The notes under the pieces: generated by a model
What the model was told of the DNA's origin: nothing
The model's database searches: none
The model's input: the letters and a program-made list of their open reading frames with translations, nothing else
DNA from: Sphaerulina vaccinii
Taxonomy: Eukaryota > Ascomycota > Dothideomycetes > Mycosphaerellales > Mycosphaerellaceae
DNA length: 64,000 nt
NCBI GenBank assembly: GCA_022570795.1
Contig: JAKUDP010000003.1
Location: 2,542,001-2,606,000 of the forward strand
Reading direction: 5' to 3'
Position numbers and translations under genes: made by a program
In this document: positions 55,383 to 64,000 of the stretch, piece by piece
How positions within the stretch are numbered: the stretch's first letter is position 1
Layout of the letters: each line of letters starts with the position of its first letter

Positions 55383-58246
55383 ATGGATATAGACGAGCCT
55401 TGGTCTGCCTCGCCACTACATGCTCTGACTCTAATCGATAGCCTCGATGCCGATCCAAGACCGACATGCGTAGTGGATCTGCAGGAACAAGGAAACGCAA
55501 CAGAACTGATTATTGCATTCAAGAATCGAGCCCTCGAGCATCGGCCGTCGCTAGTAGATGACCTTATGAACAATGAGACGCGAAAGGGCTTTGCAGCTTG
55601 GCTAGTGGATGAAGAAGCTACCGGTTCAAGGACAACATTCTCCGGCCACAGCATTTGGAAGTACACGATAGAACAAAGATGGCGTGTCATTCAGTGGCAA
55701 TGGCAGGCTCCAGAACGAATCTCATCAGCTCAGGACCGCGAGATCGTGACACAATTGGCGCCCGCAGGCAAGGACGCCTCTCAATCGGTAGACAATCTTA
55801 CAGGAAAGCTGCAGGAACTTATGAAAATGATAGAGATGGTGGACGTTGGAATATTTGAATACGATGAGCGGGGCGTACTCAAGTACGGAAACGACGCCTT
55901 CTATCGTCTCAGCGGACATCCTCGAGATACAACACGAGACAGTGCCACCTGGTTGGATTCCATCTTTCCTGAAGATGAGGAATGGCTCCTTGAACAGTGG
56001 GCGCAGATGTCCAAGGGGGTTCCGATTACTTTCGAGACGAGATACAAACGATCAGCGGACACCATGCCCGAAGGTATCGAGGACGTCGAGGGGCAGCCAG
56101 TCCTCGCGGCAGTTGTTTCCACGACGGACGACAACGGCAAGGTCATCAGCGTGTCAGGCTGCATTACAGACATTGCTGCTCAAGCGCGAAGCAAGTCTGA
56201 TGCCGAGAAGCGGGCTGAAGCTATGGCGAAAGTCATACAGGCCGAAGGCAGATTCACTACCTTCGCAGAGGTAGCGAATATTGGGATCTGGATCCTCGAC
56301 AATAATCTCCAGCTAACATTCGGCAACAGCGAGTGGTTTCGAGTTGGCGGTCATCCAAAATGTGACTATCAAGACGTCGATTGGACCAAATTAATGGATG
56401 CTGCCAACCTAGCGCTTGTCGGCGGCGCGTTCGATGAGATGCGACGCACAAAGCTTCCAGTGACTTTCGAGTTTGAGCTGTTCAGGCTTTACACAGACCC
56501 ACAAGGAGGCACAATGCGATCATGGTGAGGCCCCATACCTCTCAAGACATACATGATGTGACATTGTGATAACAAGTCGTAGGGTTATCGCTGCAGGCTA
56601 TCCAGAACTCGACAAGAGCGAAGAGATCGTAGGCTTCGCAGGGACACTCACAGACATTTCCCACCTCAGATGGCAAGAGCGACTCCAGAAGCAGAGAACA
56701 GATGAAGCAATCGAAGCGAAACGACAGCAGGAGCACTTCATTGGTAGGTCGACGATGCTTTACCGACCTTGCCTTTTTCCTGACCGAACTCTAGACATGA
56801 CATGCCACGAAATCAGGAACCCACTCGGAGCTGTTCTCCATTGCGCAGATCTGACTCGCTCGTCCCTGATTGACATGAAGAACCACGCTCTCGAACGATC
56901 GCAGCAGCATGGTCTGAATTGGATTGGCACCAGCCAGAGTGAGCTATGGGATAGTGCTTTCGAAGCTGTCAACATCATCATTTCCTGCTGTGGTCACCAG
57001 CGGCGCATTGTTGACGACATCCTCACGCTCTCGAAGCTCGACTCCAAGCTACTTTCGATCGCTCCCGCGCCGGTCGAGATGCGCAACTTGATATCCGAGG
57101 TCACAAGGATGTTCGAGGTTGATGCGCAGAAGGCGGACGTGACATTCAGAGTCCATCAAGACCCGTCTTTCGAGGAATGCGTTGAGACTGGCTGGGCTAT
57201 CATCGACTCTGGACGACTGATGCAAGTCCTCATCAACCTCATCACGAATAGCCTCAAGTTCACACAGAAGGAATCGACGCGTGTGGTGACACTTACTATA
57301 GGAGCCTCTGAAACAAGACCTACAGAGCAGCAATTGGGAGTGGAGTACGTTCCAGCAGGCATTGCACGAGATCGCAAGCAGCTAGATGCTCAAGGAAAGG
57401 ACGTCTACCTGACGTTCAGCGTCACTGATACAGGTTGCGGGTTCAGCGACGCTGAACGAGGTCGTATATTCGAGCGCTTCTCCCAGGCTTCACCACGAAC
57501 GCACTCTAAATATGGCGGCTCTGGTCTCGGGCTCTTCATCAGCAGAGAAATGATCGAATTGCAGTCTGGCGAAATAGGTGTACACTCGCAAGTGGGCGAA
57601 GGCGCAACGTTCGCATTCTACATCGCCGCCAGGACCGCGAAGCGACCTGTCCGCAGTACACAAGACTCATCAATAGCTCCACTGAGTAGGGTTGATTCAC
57701 ACTCAGTAAATGACGAGAAGTACACCATTCTCGTCGTTGAGGACAACTTGGTCAATCAGAAGGTCTTACGAATGCAACTGCAGCGGCTTGGACATACCGT
57801 CTACGTCGTATCGAATGGGTTGGAAGCGCTGGAATTCCTTTCGACGACGCTATGCTGGAACGATAGAGATACAAAAAGTGCCTCGCATCCGACAATCGAA
57901 CTTTCTGTGATCATCATGGATCTTGAAATGCCAGTGATGTGAGTATTACCCTAGGGCCGACTATCGAGCGACTTTTAACAGATCTCTAGGGGCGGCATTG
58001 AGTGCGCAAGACGAATACGAGCATTGCAGGCACAAGGCGTGATCGTGAGACACTTGCCGATCATTGCGTGTTCGGCGAATGCAAGAGACACGCAGATCAA
58101 TAATGCGATGGCAGCTGGTATGGACGAAGCAGTGTCCAAGCCATTTCGGGTGTAAGCTGGAACTCCTCGTTGACAAATGGAATCACGGCTAACAGATCAT
58201 CAGAGCGGACCTAATGCCCAAGATTCAAGCGCTGGTCAATGGTTGA
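55383..58246 (+). CDS. Hybrid histidine kinase with PAS domains
   Basis: Five exons, 55383-56524, 56583-56743, 56795-57938, 57990-58151 and 58204-58246, give 883 aa. Two PAS-like segments span about 150-270 and 300-410. A linker coiled coil follows (RWQERLQKQRTDEAIEAKRQQ). The phospho-acceptor box is MTCHEIRNPLGAVLH (His439). The ATPase has NLITNSLKF (N-box, Asn586), DTGCGF (646), RIFERFSQ and GGSGLGL (675-681). The receiver has VVEDN (Asp751), the phospho-Asp in IIMDLEMPV (Asp810) and SKPFR (Lys866). The last, 43-nt exon restores ADLMPKIQALVNG using donor GTAAGC. All catalytic residues are present, so it should be active. No membrane helix: a cytosolic sensor, perhaps of light or redox, by the PAS units. 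The fungal HHK group is not assigned. Confidence 0.92.
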
Positions 58247-58483
58247 GGACACTCCATTGAGGACCTTAATTATACATATCCCTCCCTATGAAGAACTCTT
58301 CGATGCATAATGCCTACAGTGCTATCCACGAAATGCTGATTAACCATGCGCACCTACATTTGCAGTCACTTTCGATCTGCAAGCGCCTCCCTTGCTAGGC
58401 TCTCTTTGAATTACGATCGATTTCTGTGAGGAGGTAGGGGCCGCTTGCAAAGCCGCAGTGATTGCAAAAGTCCGTGAGAATGG

Positions 58484-60294
58484 TTACCAGACTCGCCTCC
58501 GAACCTTCACTGTAAGATCGCCTCCAGGAGCCAGCGCTCCAGAACCTGGGTATTGCTTCTTAAAGCCAGGAAAGTCTCTCGTTGGCTGCTTGTTGTCATC
58601 CACATAACCTTTCACCTCGAAGTCAAACCTTGCCAGGATCATAGCTACTGCGCCAATCGCTTCTTGCTTTGCGAAGATACGTCCAGGACAGATTGTTTTG
58701 CCGCCTCCAAAGGGGAAGAATTTCCCTGTTGGTTTATTGAAAATGAAGTGCATTTTTTCTGTTTTCGGATCTTTGACAATGAACCTTTCTGCGTCGAATA
58801 CGTCCCATGGTACTGCACCAGACCATGTATCGTCATGTTGAGGAATGTAGGAAGGCGCGAAGACATTATCGCCTGCGCGGAGTTGAACATGGAGTTTCCC
58901 GTCTTCGTCGAGAGGTAGTGTGATGTCTTCGGGTAAGTTGCGGACTACGAGGAGGTCGGAATATAGACGTAGTGCTTCTATCCAGATACTTTGTAGAAGA
59001 GGTCCGGCGCATAGCTTGACAACATCGAGTGAGCCGTTTGGTCGTAGAGATTCTCTTATTTCTATTAACACTTTCGGAAGGAGCGTTGGAGGGGCGCTGG
59101 GCTTAAGGATTTGGAAAAGCATCCATCCTGAAGCTGGGATGACATTCGTTGCGAGTCCGAAAGTTATTCCTGCGTCTAGATTGGCGCCAGATCTTGAGTT
59201 TAAGCCTCGGTTTTTGTAGTCGATTTGTCTGGCGCGATTGAGACGGCTGCCGAATAATGGTTCCCACATTGGTCCTGTAGTAGGTAGAAGGTAAGCAAGT
59301 ATCTCTGAACAACGCGAATGTGTTTCAGTGGGGTTGTCTGTGAGCTTGTCGCCATAGAGGGCTCAAGCTCAGTGAGACATTCGGAAATGGGGATGCCTTT
59401 GGCCTACTACTGCTTACCTTCAGGATCTATAGGTTCTCCTCCACTCAATCTGTGCATTTCTAGACTCCATTCTTCTAATTTGGCATATATGCGTTTTCGT
59501 CGTTGATCGGCTTTTCTTTGTAGTATGGGAGGTATACCGAAGAAGAAGCCTAGGAAGTCGTTGTCCCAGGCGAAGAAGTCTTCGCACCAGTTAGGGTACA
59601 TTTCGAGGAGTTTCTCGCCCATGAGTGCTGTTACTGAGGCTGTGAACATTCGATCTCGTAACCATTCGTATAATCCAATTCCTTCGAGTTGAGATACTTC
59701 TTCTGCATCTTTGCTGAGCACTTCATCGAGCACTTCAGTGAACTTCGAAGTCAACTCATTGACTCTATCGAAATTCGTCATATACTTCGCATTCATCTCA
59801 TATTCGAAATGTTTCCCCGCAGCAGCATTATCTATCTGCTCGGAAGGCATTTCGAAGACTTTTTGGAACATATCCCGTTCGAAGTAATCGCGATTCGGTG
59901 ACTTGGCTTTGAACATTGCTTGGACTGGTGCTAAGCCGAAGACTATGTGGGTCCTTCTTCCTGCCATCATTATGGTCATTATGCCGTTGGAGCGAGGATA
60001 CCATGAAAGGACTTGGTTCCAGTAGCCTCCTGGATTCATGTTGAGGAAGGAGAGGGCGTTGCCGAGCCATGGGATTGAGTAGGGTAGTTGAGGTGATTCG
60101 ACGACTTTTGCTTTGCCGGGATGGAGATTCTTGAATTGGTGTAAGGCGCGGTAGTAGGCGATTGTTGTGTAGAGTCTTGTTATTGATAGGATTGCGGCTA
60201 TTAGGATGGTAGGAATGGCGATGTATAGGAGTGGCTCAGGCACCCGGCCAAGTGCCAATCTCGCGAACTGCTCGAGTTCCAGTTTGTATGCCAT
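58484..60294 (-). CDS. Cytochrome P450, CYP7/CYP8-like fold
   Basis: Two exons, 59418-60294 and 58484-59274, give 555 aa. The intron (59275-59417, 143 nt) joins IDPEG to PMWEPLFGSRL. A membrane anchor lies at about 23-45 (LLYIAIPTILIAAILSITRLY). ESPQLPYSIPWLGNAL is the proline-rich hinge. The I-helix part (LDAGITFGLATNVIPASGWMLF) lacks an AGxxT motif. ExxR is EALR (about 392-395). The haem loop FFPFGGGKTICPGRIFAKQE puts the ligand Cys near 488. It belongs to the same broad clade as the P450 at 8.2-10.0 kb by haem loop and I-helix style, but the two are far diverged. No cluster partner adjoins it. The substrate is unknown. Confidence 0.9.
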
Positions 60295-60921
60295 GTGTGG
60301 CGCCGCTGGATTGCTGGTCGTTGGTCAGCTCTCCATGACCGTTCACGTTCATGTCAGCAACAACGCGACGTCAAGGAAACGGTTGTCTGAGTGGACTCGC
60401 GCTACGGACAACTCGGAGTTGCTTTATGCCGGTGCATATTGAAACCCTTGCAAAGCGAAACTCTGTGCCACGCTGTGCTCGTGCCAAGAATATCATTGTT
60501 ATCAGAAAGTGGACAAGATATAGGCCGTGTAAGTGCTAGTCCAAGAGCAGCCGATCGCTTTGCAGGACATGTGCGATTGCAGCTCGAAAAGTTGTTGCCT
60601 GCGAAAGGAATGAGGTGATGTTGCTTCGGAGGATTTGTGGCTGCGCCTCGCAGAAGATGACCATTCGGGCAAGGGTATTGTCGATGCTTGGCCAGTCAAC
60701 ATTCAGCTCTCCTTTGACATTGAACACTGACCTCATCTTCTTCGAGTAAATACACCGCAAGGCAACTAGGTATAAAGTCTGTAGAAGAAGCTGGACTTGC
60801 ACGTCTAGATATATCGCATTGTGCTACATTCCGGTCTCACCTAACCAGAGCTTACGCGGCCGAGACAGTATCCAACAAGAACATATCTTACTCTCCATTT
60901 CGAGCGCCATTGCCAGACAAG
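60295..60921. promoter_or_regulatory. Divergent promoter region
   Basis: About 630 bp between the P450 and the LPTY-motif gene. Short open frames on both strands overlap without support. It should contain both promoters. Confidence 0.4.
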
Positions 60922-61914
60922 ATGGCGACCGTACATGGAACTGTACACAAGACTGCGCACGATGACAGGGACGACATCTCCGACACTGCATCATCTCGAG
61001 CTGAAGTAATGACTTTGAACGATGAGGATCTGCCAACCTATGAGGACGAGGACTCTGCATCAGCGAGAAGACATGTGGCTGATGGGAAGAGAGGTTATGG
61101 TCGAGATGATGTGCCTACGATGACAGTAGACTCGCCATTCCATTTCCCGGAGTCAGACTTGCCGACATACGCGGCCACCGACACCAAAAAAAAGCCGATT
61201 GCCATACCACAAACGAGCCCGAATGCAACAGCTCCATTTCTCGATTGCTACTCACCCGACTTGCTGGCTTATGGTATCACCGAGGAAAGCTTCAGCGCTT
61301 TCCTCACGACTCTATCAGCATTCGTCTCCGCCAAGGTCTCCCAGCAAGCGGTCCAGCACGCTTCAGATGTCGCAAGCTCGATCGGCAGCTTTCACAAAGA
61401 CTATGCGAATAACGTCAAGCAGTCAGTGAAGAACATCGGCAACTCAGCAAAGCGTTTCAATCCGTTTGGCGTTGTCGGCGGGACGATAGGGCTTACTGTT
61501 GGCGCGGCTACACATCTCGTTGGCAGTGTCTTCAATGCGCCCATCAGCATGTTGCAAAAGCCGCAGACGCCACGACAAAGAGCGTTAGCATATCTCGCGG
61601 CTGCGAACAAGGACTGGTGCCATGCCCGAGGCTTGCACGCCTTACTCCTTAACACGAGAGAATTGGCGAATAACTTAGGTGTCCCTGTTGGTGCTATCCT
61701 GCAGGCGGGCCATGATCAGAGAGACGGGAGTCCGGATGTGGTCTGCAGAGCACTAGAGAGCTGGTTAGCACCAGTCGACGTGCGGAAGCAGGAGCAGCTC
61801 GGAGACATGCCGGAGTCCAGTAACGCAGCAGCGAATAGGCTGTCCCAATCTCAGCTGCAGCTGGCAGAGAGGACTCTGTGGTTGCTGCTAGTGCACGATG
61901 AAGGGTTACTGTAG
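60922..61914 (+). CDS. Fungal protein with two LPTY motifs, function unknown
   Basis: 330 aa from the first true ATG at 60922. The N-terminal 115 residues are acidic and disordered, with DEDLPTYEDED (LPTY at 37-40) and ESDLPTYAAT (80-83). LPxY and PPxY sequences are bound by WW domains of Rsp5/Nedd4-type ubiquitin ligases, so regulated ubiquitination is plausible, but this is inference. From about 118 a folded, helical part begins: YGITEESFSAFLTTLSAFVSAKVSQQAV. A glycine-rich hydrophobic stretch follows (GVVGGTIGLTVGAATHLVGSVF, about 185-206) that may insert into a membrane, then an alpha-helical C-terminus. I do not recognise a named family. Confidence 0.65.
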   Translation: MATVHGTVHKTAHDDRDDISDTASSRAEVMTLNDEDLPTYEDEDSASARRHVADGKRGYGRDDVPTMTVDSPFHFPESDLPTYAATDTKKKPIAIPQTSPNATAPFLDCYSPDLLAYGITEESFSAFLTTLSAFVSAKVSQQAVQHASDVASSIGSFHKDYANNVKQSVKNIGNSAKRFNPFGVVGGTIGLTVGAATHLVGSVFNAPISMLQKPQTPRQRALAYLAAANKDWCHARGLHALLLNTRELANNLGVPVGAILQAGHDQRDGSPDVVCRALESWLAPVDVRKQEQLGDMPESSNAAANRLSQSQLQLAERTLWLLLVHDEGLL

Positions 61915-63383
61915 TCGGTCCAGTGTAATGAAAGTGATGGTCTTGTGCTCCAGTCTCCAGTCTCGAGTCTCCTGTCGGTGCCTTAAGGTAGTCTCCAGCA
62001 ATGCGTTCCGATTCTTGTTAGATTCGCGAATCGGCATGCAGAGGAGCATTATCCGAAGACGCATTCGGCTGCGTTCTGCTTTGTCAGTGCCTCATATCTT
62101 CACACCAACGATAGAGTGGCAGATTATTCTTGCATGTGAGAAGTCGATGCCTCACGGCACTTTCCAGCATCGGCAATAGAGGCCATATCCTGGTAGGCTA
62201 TCACGCCTGGTTGCGATGCAAGCCGTCTCTTTCGCATTGAAGCCGAATGGTGGCTGTTTGAACCTCATCAAGTGCATGATGATCATCTTGGGCAGCAAGA
62301 AGGCAACTACTCCATACTTATGGTGGTGGTGGCATCGGCAGATGATGCAGCCATAGCGCTACTCTATTAGCACTTGATGGAGATGTCAGATCGGTCGATG
62401 TGAAGGAGAAGACGAGGAAGCGAGAGATGCCGAATGGAGAGCGCAGTCTTGGCATTGCGACATTTTCCTTCGACTCGTCCACAAATCTACCACCATCTCG
62501 ACCAGACACACAATCAATTGGGCTCTCATCTCTTCTCATCAGCACTTCCACGGCGACAGACGCGTAACGGAGAGCGCGCAGCAAATTTATCACGCGATTA
62601 CGAGTCGCGCATGCTGTGCGACGCAGTGATTGTGATGTTTCTCTTCGCAACGTGAAGTCAGCTCTCCTCAGCAAGACGTAAAACCCATGTTTAGCCACAG
62701 ATATGCGGCTGTCAACATGGGCAGACCCGAGAACCTGGAAGACGGCTACTAGAGATCGTTGGGTCAAAAGGGCGAGATGTCCTTGAGCCTCAAGACCTAG
62801 CCTGAATGGAACTGACACCGTCCAATCTATTTAACATCGCGTCCGGATTGAGCCGCAAAAGGATACTCGCTATAAGCATCTGCGCCAACAGTTCGCTTAT
62901 AGGCGTACCCGTGCCATGGAATCCTGGACTGGCGGAATATCAGCGAAATACCGCAAGGATGTCAGGTGAAGATGAGATCTGATCGTTGTCAATTGCAGCT
63001 TCTGAAGTCCCATCTCTCTTGTCAAAAGCAGGTATATGACCGCTCTCCGAACATACACCGAACCTACACTGGCCTGGAGAAGCGTCTCCATTCTTCACTA
63101 ATGAAGCTTAAATGGGACAGATGCTTTGCTGCCCAACCTAGATACGACACTCTGCTCGTTATTGCAATATTTCTCGGAGTGGCGTTGTTGTTGTTGCTGA
63201 TCACTTCACAGGCTGGATTGTCGGATGGCATGTGTTCGATATTATCTGCTCAGTATCATGGCCGGACTTTCATTGTACTGTCGATATGTCTCGTCACCCA
63301 GGACACCATCATTCAGCCACCATCTCACTTCGCCTGGATAGCTCGGAAGACTTCTTCTACAATTGAGATCGTTTCCCAGGGCT
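61915..63383. other. Intergenic stretch upstream of the Zn2Cys6 gene
   Basis: About 1.47 kb. Frames of 60-165 codons on both strands have no domains. A long promoter would be normal for a regulator gene. A GTTGTTGTTGTTGCT run (about 63185-63200) is of low complexity. Confidence 0.45.
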
Positions 63384-64000
63384 ATGTACGCAACGATGTC
63401 AGGCGGAGGATACTACATGTATCCGCAACAATACCCATGTCAATGGCAACTACAATCGTCTGAAGCAGACTTCTGGCCCTCTACTGCTCCACCTCCGATG
63501 GCATTCGTCGAAACAATTTCAGCCGCGCCGCCTATGGTGACCCTTCCTGCGTACACACCGATCGTAGCAGAGCCCCAGCCAAGTGTGCCTCAATTGACTT
63601 CTCCCGTGGACGGGTCCTCTGGCAAGGTGCGCAGATCTCGAGCGACACTGGCGTGTGAACAGTGCCGGACTAGGAAGCAACGCTGTGATGAGGGCGAGCC
63701 ATGCACATTCTGCAGAACGAACAATCTCGCCTGTAGCTATCGACCACTATTGCCGACGAAAGTGGACAAAGTGGTCGAGTATATGCTTTCCTGGGTGTCC
63801 ACGCATGCTGAGGGCCTTCGCCTGCTTACGGAGAAGATCGAGGGCCTCGAAGAATGCATCAGAACCAGTGCAACGAAAGATGATGGCTCAGCTGCTCAGA
63901 CATGGGCGACGCCAGCACCGAGAAGACAACGCTCATCTCCGAGATCCATCTTGTTCTGGCCTGAAGTTCGAAAGCTATTCGCGGCTTCTGGTCTCCAGTG
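63384..64000 (+). CDS. Zn2Cys6 (fungal binuclear cluster) transcription factor, 3' end beyond the window
   Basis: The frame is open from ATG 63384 (MYATMSGGGYYMYPQQ) to the window edge, 205 codons seen; the second ATG at 63396 is possible. After a Pro/Ala-rich leader, the binuclear zinc cluster is at about residues 91-117: CEQCRTRKQRCDEGEPCTFC and LAC, six Cys with the usual CX2CX6C...CX2CX6C spacing. The basic residues between the second and third Cys (RTRKQR) are the DNA-contact part. A short linker and an amphipathic helix (VVEYMLSWVSTHAEGLRLLTEKIEGLEE) give the coiled-coil dimer region. RSILFWPEVRKLFA looks like a start of the middle homology region. Nuclear; target genes unknown. Later exons are beyond the edge. 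Confidence 0.88.
   Translation, partial: MYATMSGGGYYMYPQQYPCQWQLQSSEADFWPSTAPPPMAFVETISAAPPMVTLPAYTPIVAEPQPSVPQLTSPVDGSSGKVRRSRATLACEQCRTRKQRCDEGEPCTFCRTNNLACSYRPLLPTKVDKVVEYMLSWVSTHAEGLRLLTEKIEGLEECIRTSATKDDGSAAQTWATPAPRRQRSSPRSILFWPEVRKLFAASGLQ

Noticed and set aside
62966..63463. 165-codon plus-strand frame with a hydrophobic stretch
   Set aside because: Overlaps the start of the Zn2Cys6 gene in another frame; no other evidence.
1..64000. CRISPR arrays, bacterial operons, riboswitches, rRNA
   Set aside because: No direct-repeat arrays, Shine-Dalgarno-led gene strings or rRNA sequence were seen; the window is eukaryotic nuclear DNA.

Overview
The window is nuclear DNA of a filamentous ascomycete. 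Genes carry one to five short introns (mostly 45-70 nt) with GTRNGT donors, CTRAC-like branch points and CAG/TAG acceptors. The catalogue (Zn2Cys6 regulator, LaeA-like methyltransferase, P450s, hybrid histidine kinase, sugar-porter MFS proteins, Atg101) is fungal, and the one transposon has been mutated in the style of repeat-induced point mutation (RIP). A Dothideomycete, possibly in the Mycosphaerellales/Capnodiales, is my best guess. That is inference from gene style, not proof.

Layout. 1-14 kb: the N-terminus of a coiled-coil protein at the left edge, then an accessory block of an NmrA/AvfA-like reductase, a LaeA-like methyltransferase, two P450s of different families, a coiled-coil hypothetical and a sugar-porter MFS protein. 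It looks like part of a secondary-metabolism or catabolic cluster, but no backbone synthase lies inside the window. 14-30 kb: mostly housekeeping genes. These are an importin-13/Kap122-type karyopherin, Atg101, the RNase MRP subunit Rmp1, an intron-containing tRNA-Met, a conserved hypothetical, an aldehyde dehydrogenase, exopolyphosphatase, Sgt1, a zinc alcohol dehydrogenase and a DUF89/ARMT1-type phosphatase. Atg101/Rmp1 and PPX1/Sgt1 are divergent pairs with short shared promoters.

30-44 kb: lineage-type genes. These are three short 2EXR/F-box-like proteins (two are tandem paralogues), MARVEL-like and other membrane proteins, an NTF2-like protein, a second sugar-porter, an Hbn1/Frm2-like nitroreductase and a small secreted cysteine protein that is the last gene before the transposon. 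44.2-50.2 kb: a complete but dead Ty1/Copia LTR retrotransposon on the minus strand, with 223-bp LTRs, a 5-bp target duplication, an adjacent half-tRNA-type primer site and a polypurine tract. Its interior is AT-rich and full of stops. 50-64 kb: a diverged tRNA-Ile, a 7-TM protein, ArsH, a hybrid histidine kinase, a third P450, a fungal protein with two LPTY motifs, and the N-terminal half of a Zn2Cys6 regulator cut by the right edge.

I found no previously undescribed multi-gene system that I could defend. The strongest unusual signals are the clean switch of RIP-type changes between the two LTRs, the copia/Ty5-type primer site, a near-identical 22-nt block in the unusually long introns of two distant P450 genes (introner-like?), and an intron placed exactly at the phospho-histidine box of the kinase whose retention would stay in frame.
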